Below, in pieces: positions 53,025 to 60,700 of a stretch of 64,000 nucleotides of DNA (its first letter is position 1; each line of letters begins with the position of its first letter). The translations under genes and the position numbers were made by a program. Source of the stretch: Acetobacter orleanensis (lineage in GTDB: Bacteria > Pseudomonadota > Alphaproteobacteria > Acetobacterales > Acetobacteraceae); assembly GCF_001581005.1 (NCBI RefSeq), contig NZ_LHZV01000062.1, positions 83,563 to 147,562 of the forward strand, written 5' to 3'. The notes beneath the pieces were generated by a model. That model had not been told where the DNA came from, did not search any database, and saw only the letters and a list, made by a program, of their open reading frames with translations.

Positions 53025-53381
53025 ATGATATCACCGGTCGTCATTTATGGAATCAAGAGTTGTGACACGATGCGTAAGGCTCGGAACTGGCTCGACGAGC
53101 ATGGTATAGCGTATCACTTCCATGACTATAAAAGTGAGGGGATTGACGCACAGCATCTGGAAAAATGGATGAAGGGCGTGGGATGGGAGGCACTGCTCAA
53201 CCGTGCGGGCACAACCTTCCGCAAGCTGCCGGAGGACCAGAAAACGGGTCTGGACGCCGCAAAAGCGATGGCGCTGATGCTGGCTCAACCCTCCATGATC
53301 AAGCGGCCTGTGCTGGAGGCTGGTTCTGTTGTCGTCGGGTTTAAGCCGGACCTGTATGCTCAGACTTTTGCGGTCCGCTAA
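53025..53381 (+). CDS. ArsC/Spx-family reductase (YffB-like)
   Basis: ATG 53025 with AAAGGA 7 bases upstream is preferred over ATG 53010. The 118-residue thioredoxin-fold protein begins MISPVVIYGIKSCDTMRKAR, with one active cysteine in the position of ArsC Cys12 and no CXXC, plus RPVLEAG with the usual cis-Pro. Members of the YffB subgroup are glutathione-dependent reductases of unclear substrate; true arsenate reductase activity is doubtful without other ars genes nearby. It is divergent from the ytcA operon. Confidence 0.85.
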   Translation: MISPVVIYGIKSCDTMRKARNWLDEHGIAYHFHDYKSEGIDAQHLEKWMKGVGWEALLNRAGTTFRKLPEDQKTGLDAAKAMALMLAQPSMIKRPVLEAGSVVVGFKPDLYAQTFAVR

Positions 53382-53388
53382 GAAGAGC

Positions 53389-53423
53389 CTACGCCCCCCG
53401 GCATGGTAGGCCGGAGGGCGTAG
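53389..53423. terminator. Bidirectional hairpin between arsC-like gene and bfr
   Basis: CTACGCCCCCCGGC (53389-53402) and GCCGGAGGGCGTAG (53410-53423) form a 14-bp stem with one mismatch around a 7-base loop, lying between the converging stops. It lacks a long T-run in either direction, but a strong GC stem between convergent genes is a likely shared terminator. Confidence 0.6.
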
Positions 53424-53434
53424 AAAAACTGTGC

Positions 53435-53920
53435 TTATTCCTGATCAGGAGCCGCAGCAGAGTTCAGGTGAATATAGCGTTCAATACCAACCAGCTTGAT
53501 GAGGTCAAACTGACGGTCGAGGAAGTCTTCATGTTCTTCTTCGTTCGTCAGGATTTTCAGCAGCAGGTCACGGGAGACGTAGTCCCGCACGCTTTCACAA
53601 TAGGCAATGCCTTCACGCAGGTCACCAATTGCTTTTTCTTCCAGCTTCATGTCGCATTCCAGAATTTCCTTCACGTCCTGACCGATCAGGATGGTGTTCA
53701 GGCGCTGGACGTTCGGCAGTCCACCCAGAAACAGAATACGCTCAATCAGCCAGTCAGCGTGGTGCATTTCCTCAATGGATTCTTCATGTTCCTTCTTGCC
53801 CAGCAGGGTCACGCCCCAGTGGCGCAAGGTGCGGGCATGCAGAAAATACTGGTTGATGGCTGTCAGCTCATTTGTGAGCTGTGTGTTAAGATGTTCAATA
53901 ACTTTTGCGTCTTTAACCAT
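53435..53920 (-). CDS. bfr: Bacterioferritin
   Basis: The 161-residue four-helix protein keeps every ferroxidase residue at canonical numbers: Glu18, Tyr25, Glu51, His54, Glu94, Glu127 and His130, and the haem-binding Met52. The 24-mer stores iron as a mineral and detoxifies Fe(II) and H2O2. It stands alone, convergent with the ArsC-like gene. The 235-bp region upstream (53921-54155) is AT-rich near 53950-54060 and probably holds its promoter; I found no clear Fur or Irr site there. Confidence 0.96.
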   Translation of the reverse strand: MVKDAKVIEHLNTQLTNELTAINQYFLHARTLRHWGVTLLGKKEHEESIEEMHHADWLIERILFLGGLPNVQRLNTILIGQDVKEILECDMKLEEKAIGDLREGIAYCESVRDYVSRDLLLKILTNEEEHEDFLDRQFDLIKLVGIERYIHLNSAAAPDQE

Positions 53921-54155
53921 GATGGGCCTCTTTGCTCTGGTTAAGAAATAACAGCCTGCATGTAACGTAACTGCTTGAGGGATGCAAATAAAAATCTGTT
54001 TTATATCAATAGAGTATAGGAATTAAGTCTTACTATCAACTAAAGCTATTTTTTATCAGAGGCTTCCGTCGTCTGAGCATTTTTAGGTCACAGAGGTGTG
54101 AGGGATTTACGTCGCGCAGTACCGGAGGGCGATGAGGAGGTTGGTGCCGGGAGGT

Positions 54156-54929
54156 TCAAGGGGTAGGTCGCGGCTGAGCGGAAAGGCTTTGCATCCGCAC
54201 CTGTAAGGCAGCAAAAAGCGCGGGATCTGCTGCTTTTCCAAGGCGGGATAAAGCACGGTCCATCGCCAGAAGAATGTCAGACGTTGCTTCCGGGAGCGCC
54301 TGCCGCCACCAGCGCAGGGCATCCTGTATCCGTCCGGCATCGGCCAGAGCTGTTGCATAGTTATGGCAGCCCCGGTAGTCGCCGCCTTCAGCAGATTTGC
54401 GATACCAGACCAGAGCCGCCGCTTTGTCCTGTGGCGTTTCCCACCCTTCTTCCAAAAAGCGTGCGAGCAGATTCATGGATTTGGCATGCCCATTATGGGC
54501 GGCTGTGGTGAACAACCGGAGTGCTTTTTTAAGGTCTTGCGGCATACCAAGGCCACGCATTGTCAGAATGCCCAGATTATAACGGCCCCATTCATCCCCA
54601 AGTCTGGCCGCGGTCTCATAATGCTGGGCCGCCTGCTGCAAGTTCTTCTCACATCCCCAGCCAAAATGGTGGCAGCGGCCCAGCATGTTGTGAGCAGGGC
54701 CATAGCCCGCATTGGCCGCTATTGTGAACCAGACAAGAGCCTGAGCCTGATCGGACCGAACATAGGCGCTGTTCAGCAGCACCTTCCCCCAGAGAACCTG
54801 TTCCAGATGATGGCCGCTGATTGCCCGTTGACGAATGGCATCAATCTGCTCCGGCAAGGGAGCGGAAGCAGGCTTTTTGCTTTTGCTCTGCCGCGTAAAC
54901 AGGTGTTGCCACAGGCCCGAGGCGGACAT
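54156..54929 (-). CDS. Sel1-repeat protein under a Fur box
   Basis: The start is ATG 54929, after GGAGGGAAG. The ~257-residue soluble protein has about four Sel1-type helical repeats (AQALVWFTIAANAGYGPAHN, AAQHYETAARLGDEWGRYNL, KALRLFTTAAHNGHAKSMNL, AALVWYRKSAEGGDYRGCHN), each with the A..W/F...AA..G spacing. Sel1 proteins act as adaptors. A near-perfect Fur box stands 19 bp upstream of the ATG, so it is probably iron-repressed; similar Sel1 genes sit beside the iron-related piuC gene in other bacteria. Confidence 0.85.
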   Translation of the reverse strand: MSASGLWQHLFTRQSKSKKPASAPLPEQIDAIRQRAISGHHLEQVLWGKVLLNSAYVRSDQAQALVWFTIAANAGYGPAHNMLGRCHHFGWGCEKNLQQAAQHYETAARLGDEWGRYNLGILTMRGLGMPQDLKKALRLFTTAAHNGHAKSMNLLARFLEEGWETPQDKAAALVWYRKSAEGGDYRGCHNYATALADAGRIQDALRWWRQALPEATSDILLAMDRALSRLGKAADPALFAALQVRMQSLSAQPRPTP

Positions 54930-54947
54930 AATCTTCCCTCCAATTTT

Positions 54948-54966
54948 GAGAAGGATTATCATTATC
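54948..54966 (-). promoter_or_regulatory. Fur box
   Basis: Read on the minus strand, GATAATGATAATCCTTCTC matches 17 of 19 positions of the classical Fur consensus GATAATGATAATCATTATC. It sits 19-37 bases before the Sel1-repeat gene's start codon, where Fur with Fe(II) would block transcription. Confidence 0.7.
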
Positions 54967-55036
54967 AAATAAAAACTGAACTGGCAATTATGATGGGTTC
55001 GGGGGCATGAGTTTGACGTGCCCCCTGAAAATGTAG

Positions 55037-55240
55037 CTCCTTTCCGCCCATGGCTTTATCGTGTCCATGAGCAGAAAGGGAAACGGCTGGGACAATGCGG
55101 TCGCGAAGAGCTTCTTCAAGACCCTGAAAGCGGAACTCCTGTGGCGACAGGTTTGGAGCACGCGTCAGGACGTCATGCAGGCCATCACATGCACCATCAA
55201 TGATTTCTATAATCCGCAGAGGCTGCATTCCGCACCATGA
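55037..55240 (+). pseudogene. IS3-family transposase remnant (C-terminal DDE part)
   Basis: The frame encodes the conserved end of an IS3 OrfB: SMSRKGNGWDNAVAKSFFKT, then LKAELLWRQVWSTRQDVMQ and a degenerate FYNPQRLHSAP ending in stop. This carries the last catalytic Glu region of the DDE domain. An in-frame stop at 55034 and the lack of the rest of the gene show it is a fragment. A nearby GGGGGCA/TGCCCCC inverted repeat (55002-55026) may be a transposition scar. Confidence 0.75.
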
Positions 55241-55308
55241 GCGCAATGCCGCTTAACAGATAACCTATGGTCTGGAACTAAACCGTGACACGTCCAGAAT
55301 CATATGTA

Positions 55309-55386
55309 TCAGCTAAATAATATTGGATGGTGTCCATTCGTATCAACGGCGATCTGCGGCTTGCGTCCGACAATTTTCTGGCCGAC
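55309..55386 (-). pseudogene. IS5-family transposase fragment
   Basis: A 26-codon stretch (VGQKIVGRKPQIAVDTNGHH followed by a few residues and stop) matches the GRKRHIVVDTNG core of IS5-type DDE transposases around the second catalytic Asp. The rest is missing or frameshifted. It sits 70 bp from the IS3 fragment, showing repeated insertion and decay at this site. Confidence 0.55.
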
Positions 55387-55613
55387 GTCAAAACTCCGAT
55401 TTTTCCGTAATGTGCCTTGGTATGCAGGCTGTCGATCATTTCAGGCGTCAGACTGGCTTCATGGCTTCCCTGCTGCGGTGTTTATATTAAAAATTTAAAT
55501 CACATGTTATCGATTTTATCGAGCTTCCAATATAGACAATTATTGCTGATCTGGTATAAAATTTAAAAATTATATATTTAAATAAAAATACAATTCATAA
55601 ATAATATAAAAAT

Positions 55614-56180
55614 TCATTGAATACATTCTTTATTTATTATTCTCATTACAGTGCTAGGAGAAATATTGTAATCTTTGGCAATTTTCGCTAGTGTGTGGCC
55701 ATCTTGGCGTCTGTTTATAATTTCTATGCGATCAGTCTTGGAGGTGAGTAACGGCCTCCCCATTTTGACACCCTGCTTTTGGGCACGCGCCCGGCCTTCA
55801 GCTGTGCGAGTTCGGATTAAATCGCGTTCGACATCTGCCAACCCGCCCAAAACGGCAAGCATGAGGCGGCCTGTACTTGAGGAAGTGTCGGCCCAAGGTT
55901 CTGATAGCGAATAAAAATGCGCTTTTTTTTCGGTAAAATTTCTAATAATGGCAAATAAATCAAAGGTGCTGCGGGCCAGCCGATCAATCCGTGTTACGAT
56001 AACAGTATCACCTTCCTGAATGTAGCTTAACAGTCTGTTTAATTGAGGCCGTTCCGCATTGGAGCCGCTTATTTTTTCTCGAAAAATCTTCCCACACTGA
56101 TTTTGTTCCAGTGTTAGTATTTGGCCGTCCAGCGTCTGGCCCGTTGTACTAACACGGGCGTAACCAATTTTCCGACTCAT
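55614..56180 (-). CDS. Serine recombinase (resolvase/invertase family)
   Basis: The 188-residue protein keeps the full catalytic set: Ser11 in GYARVST, arginines in VIVTRIDRLARST, the long E helix, and a C-terminal helix-turn-helix (HTLAKIAKDYNISPSTVMRI). It is intact, unlike the insertion sequences around it. The gene is markedly more AT-rich than the window average, pointing to recent transfer. The 254-bp AT-rich gap between it and the divergent heptosyltransferase gene contains nested palindromes that could be its recombination site. A resolvase or an invertase role cannot be told apart by eye. Confidence 0.88.
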   Translation of the reverse strand: MSRKIGYARVSTTGQTLDGQILTLEQNQCGKIFREKISGSNAERPQLNRLLSYIQEGDTVIVTRIDRLARSTFDLFAIIRNFTEKKAHFYSLSEPWADTSSSTGRLMLAVLGGLADVERDLIRTRTAEGRARAQKQGVKMGRPLLTSKTDRIEIINRRQDGHTLAKIAKDYNISPSTVMRIINKECIQ

Positions 56181-56194
56181 GTAAATTCCAAAAC

Positions 56195-56269
56195 ATTACG
56201 TAATAGTTACCGATCAATGCGTATTTTATATAAGTTTCAAAATTTTTGAATTATGAAAACTCATATAAA
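56195..56269. promoter_or_regulatory. Nested palindromes upstream of recombinase: possible crossover site
   Basis: Three symmetric elements lie within 75 bp: a perfect 10-bp palindrome ATTACGTAAT (56195-56204); an outer inverted repeat TTTATATAAGTTT (56225-56237) and AAACTCATATAAA (56257-56269), 12 of 13 bases paired; and within it TTCAAAA-T-TTTTGAA (56236-56250). Serine recombinases bind such imperfect AT-rich palindromes. The site lies in the divergent promoter region of the recombinase and heptosyltransferase genes, so binding or inversion could affect both. Confidence 0.45.
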
Positions 56270-56434
56270 GCCTCGGAAAATACTACGTTAGCACCTTAAG
56301 AATCGAATATTAGCAAAGATATTTACGGTTTTTTATCTATTTTTTAACAAAATAAGTCAACTTTAAATTTTTGCATAATTCAACATTTTTGCAAGATATC
56401 GGCACGACCTCCGATCGACGCGAAGCAAGCAACC

Positions 56435-57715
56435 ATGTCCTCGGCTGAAGCGTCATCAATTCCAGTAGGGGACGAGGCTTTCCCTGTCAGTAGTAATCTG
56501 GCGTCTGCTCGGGTTACCGCGCCTTATCCCCTGCCTGCACAAGACCCTACTCAGGGAGAAGAGAGCCATATACGGTTCGATTTCAATGCGGGATGCCGTG
56601 TGCGTCTGCCTGTTCTGGAGACAGGAACATGGCGGGTCCGTCTCCGGGATTCCGATACCGGTAATATCCTGTTCGAGCAGGGGGGGCTGAAGGACGCCTT
56701 CGTGCATTCCAGTAAGCGCTGGTATGTAAGGTTTGGCATTGATGTCTGGAAAGAAGACTCTGCTAAGAGACAGGGTTCTCAGGAGCATGTCTTCTCCCAT
56801 AACTATGATGCGAAAGACCAGAATGTTCTGATCCAGTTTCCTATCGGGACACTGGGCGACACTCTGGCTTGGATGCCCTATGCCGCGCGTTTTGCTGAAC
56901 AGCGCGGCGCACGCGTGACCTGCGCCTTATCAAGCCTGATCCGGCCGTTGTTTGAGGCGGCCTATCCGCATATCCGCTTTGTCACGCATGAAGAGATTTC
57001 GGAGCAGAAGCTGGCCGAGACATTTTATGCCACCTATAGCCTTGGTCTGTTTTTTGATGATGCGGCATTCGACTGGCAGCCGACCGACTTCCGGTTTGTC
57101 GGGTTGCATAAGACAGCGGCGTATATTCTGGGGGTCAGCCCGGAAGAAGAGCCTGCAAAAATTAGCTTTCCTGATGAAGGGCGGCCGATTGAAGAGCCTT
57201 ATGTCTGCATTGCCGTGCAAGCGTCCTCACAGTGCAAATACTGGAATAATCCCATCGGCTGGTCCGAGGTTATTGGCTGGTTGAAGCAGCAGGGCTATCG
57301 GGTGGTCTGCATAGATCAGAAATCTGTGCATGGTACAGGGATTATCTGGAATCATCTTCCGCATGGCGCGGAAGATCAGACCGGAAACCGTCCGCTGGCA
57401 GAGCGGGCGCGCTGGCTGAAACATGCCGCCTTCTTTATTGGCAACAGTTCCGGGTTGGCTTGGCTGGCATGGTCCGCAGCCACTCCTGTTGTCATGATCT
57501 CGGGCTTTACACACCCAACAAATGAATTCGCAACGCCTTATCGCGTCATCAACTGGCATACATGCAATTCCTGTTGGAATGACCCGAAAGAGCGTTTCGA
57601 TCACCACGATTTTTTGTGGTGTCCGCGGCATGCAAGCACGCCGCGTCAGTTTGAATGTACGCGACTTATAGCAGCAGAGTTGGTGCTTAAAGTTATTTCG
57701 CGTCTTGTGCTTTAA
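56435..57715 (+). CDS. Autotransporter-type heptosyltransferase (TibC/Aah, BAHT family)
   Basis: The 426-residue cytoplasmic protein has a short N-terminal beta domain (residues 40-105), then a GT-B glycosyltransferase core (LIQFPIGTLGDTLAWMPYAA; FIGNSSGLAWLAWSAATPVV). Near the end are four cysteines, Cys377, Cys380, Cys396 and Cys408 (CNSC-x15-C-x11-C), the iron-finger motif of the BAHT family, which adds heptose to Ser residues in strand-loop-strand repeats of autotransporter adhesins. The next gene, 16 bp downstream, encodes just such repeats. No clear Shine-Dalgarno precedes the ATG. The substrate should be ADP-heptose. Confidence 0.85.
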   Translation: MSSAEASSIPVGDEAFPVSSNLASARVTAPYPLPAQDPTQGEESHIRFDFNAGCRVRLPVLETGTWRVRLRDSDTGNILFEQGGLKDAFVHSSKRWYVRFGIDVWKEDSAKRQGSQEHVFSHNYDAKDQNVLIQFPIGTLGDTLAWMPYAARFAEQRGARVTCALSSLIRPLFEAAYPHIRFVTHEEISEQKLAETFYATYSLGLFFDDAAFDWQPTDFRFVGLHKTAAYILGVSPEEEPAKISFPDEGRPIEEPYVCIAVQASSQCKYWNNPIGWSEVIGWLKQQGYRVVCIDQKSVHGTGIIWNHLPHGAEDQTGNRPLAERARWLKHAAFFIGNSSGLAWLAWSAATPVVMISGFTHPTNEFATPYRVINWHTCNSCWNDPKERFDHHDFLWCPRHASTPRQFECTRLIAAELVLKVISRLVL

Positions 57716-57731
57716 ATAAAGGGTAAATGCC

Positions 57732-60700
57732 ATGACTGTTTTGACAATATCAGCAGGCACTACATCAAATGGTGGTGGTGCAACATCATCTTTTGATACA
57801 ACTGCTATATATGGAACTGCTACTAATTATACTTTTGATACCTCGAATCTCAATGTTTATAATGGTGGCGCAATTACAGGATCAACGATTCAAGCAGGGA
57901 AGCTAACGGCTTCAGCTGGCTCGCTAATTTCCGATGTTACGTTAACAGGAAAACAAACAAGCTCTGGCACAATTGCTGCTGGTGCTTATACCATCTTGGG
58001 CAGTGCTACTAATGTAACGTTATCAGGCCAAGGTGCATTGACTGCTGGCGGGACTGAAACAAATCTGATTCAGTCGGGCGGTGGAGCTGTTACGGTCACT
58101 GGTCAAATTAATGGATATACTGTTGAGTCTTTAAATAAGGGTGATGCGACTGCTTGGGGATATTTAAGCTCAGGTGCTACTGTATCTAACCTTAAAGTTC
58201 TGGGATATGCAGGCGTTGTGGCATCATCCGGGAGCGTTGTAAGTAACGCGACTTTAGCGGGCGGACTAGGTGCTCAAGGTGTTTTGACCGCTGCCGATTT
58301 GAAAGGTACAATTAACGTTCAGTCTGGGGGTGGCCTTGTCGGAGGCCAGCTTCTGAGTGGTGCTTCAGTCACTGTATCAGGATCAGGTACGGCAAAGAAT
58401 ACGGTTATTTCTAATGGCTCGGTGAATCTGTCTTCTGGTGGTGTTGGTAGTGCTCTGCATGCGACGAGTGCGGGCACGATTACTGTCAGTTCTGGAGCCC
58501 AGACATATGGAGATACCGTTTCTGGCAAGGGCGGCGTTGAAACTGTTCTGGCAGGCGGGAATGCGAGTGGAACGACGGTTCAGAATGGAGCCGGGCAATA
58601 TGTTTCCGCGGGTGGCTCTGCCACCGATACGACAGTCTCCGAAGCAGCTGTGACCGTAAGTAGTGGGGGTGTTCTGAATAACGCACATGCTTCTGGCGGT
58701 ACGATTACTGTGTATGATGGCGGTATTCTGAGTGGTGCTGATGTATCCAGCGATGGCACATCAGGTGGCGCTCTTAATGCATATACGACTGGCTACCTTG
58801 AAGGTACCGTCTCCATCAACTCTGGCGGTGTTCTGGGTGGTGGAACAGTAACAAGTGGCGGAACTGTTAATATTAATGCCTCCGGTTCTGCGCATGATAC
58901 GGTTATCTCTAATGGCACGGTGAAGCTGTCTTCTGGTGGTGTTGGCAGCAATCTGCATGCAACGAGTGCAGGCACGATTGATGTCGGTGCCGGAGCCAAG
59001 ACGTATGGAGATACCGTTTCTGGCGCCGGCGGTGTTGAAAATGTTGAGACAGGCGGGAGTGCGAGTGGAACGACGGTTCAGCATGGAGCCCAGCAATTTA
59101 TTTCTGCGGGCGGTTCTGCTACAAATACGACCGTGTCCGAAGCATATGTTACTGTAAATAGCGGTGGTGTTCTTAATAACGCACATGCCTCTGGCGGTAC
59201 GATTACTGTGTATGATGGCGGCATTCTGAGTGGCGCTGATGTCTCAGGCGATGGCACATCAGGCGGCGCTCTTAATGCATATACGACTGGCTACCTTGAA
59301 GGTACCGTCTCCATCAACTCTGGCGGTGTTCTGGGTGGCGGAACAGTAACAAGTGGCGGAATTGTTAATATTAACTCCTCCGGTTCTGCGCATGGTACGT
59401 ATATTTCTTCTGGTGCGGTATATCTGTCTTCTGGCGCGGTAGGCAGTTATCTGTCTGCGATGAGTAAGGGCACGATTGATGTCCGTGCCGGAGCTAAGAC
59501 GTCTTTTGATACCGTTTCTGGTGCCGGTGCTGCGGAAACTGTTGAGACAGGCGGAAGTGCGACCGGCACGACGGTGCTGGACGGAGCCGGGCAATTTATT
59601 TCTGCGGGCGGCTCTGCTGCCAATACGACTGCCTCGGGCGGCACGATCACTGTGTATGATGGTGGCATTTTGAGTGGTGCTGATGTCTCAGGCAATGGCA
59701 AATCAAGCGGCGCTCTTAATGCCTATCATACTGGCTACCTTGAAGGTACCGTCTCCATCAACTCCGGCGGTGTTCTGGGTGGCGGAACAGTAACAAGTGG
59801 CGGAACTGTTAATATTAACGCCTCCGGTTCTGCGCATGATACAGTGATTGAGAGTGGAACTTCGATTTCTGTTAAAGGTAGTTCTCTTAATATTACGATT
59901 TCTGGTTCAGGTCACGGATTTGTTAATCAGGGCGGTCTTGCTTCAGAAACGCATGTTTCTGGTGGATGGCTGGAAGTCAACTCTGGTGGTGTGGCATCAG
60001 GTGGTGATGTTGCTAATGGACAGGCAACAGTTCACGTTGGAGCTTCTGCCGTCTCGATGACCGCAAATTCCGGCGGCTATATTTATGACAACGGTGGTGT
60101 TGTTTCCAGTATTACGGTAAATTCTAAGGGTACTCTTGGTCTAGATTCTGGTGGACAGGCCTATAATACAAGCGTAACACAGGCTGGTGGTTTATCTGCC
60201 GACGGTTCTGGAACTGTCATTGTTAATACATGGCAAAGTGGAGCTTACACCTCTGTATATGGCGGCGCAGAAGCATCATCCGGGCAAGTTATTAGCGGTT
60301 GGATGACTGTGGATAGCGGAGGCGTTGCTTCTGCTGTGACAGCTCAAAGCGGTGGTGGATTGCTTATAGGCTCGAATGGGTCTGGCAATATGCTGAATGT
60401 TACGACATCTGGGTATGATGTTGTTTCTTCTGGTGCCATTACAACCTCTACGACAGTTGGAGCCTCTGGTACAGAACATGTTAAAGGCGGTGTTGCGTCT
60501 CAGACGGTTCTGCAGAGTGGCGCAGTCCAATATGTTACCAATAGCGGCCTAGCAGTTGGTGCAACTGTCGAAAACGGCGGTCAGCAGACAATCGGTTCTG
60601 TTGATGTAAACTATTGGGGCTCAGGTTATTGGGGGACCGGAACGTCCGCATTCTCAGGCGGCGGTGCTGTTGCGTCTTCTACAATAGTTAGTGCTGGCGG

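Noticed and set aside
53921..54155. Search for an Irr or Fur box upstream of bfr
   Set aside because: The region is AT-rich but no site close to either consensus was found.
58400..59850. Regularly repeated DNA considered as a CRISPR-like array
   Set aside because: Units are about 450-500 bp, protein-coding in one frame throughout, with no short repeat-spacer alternation.
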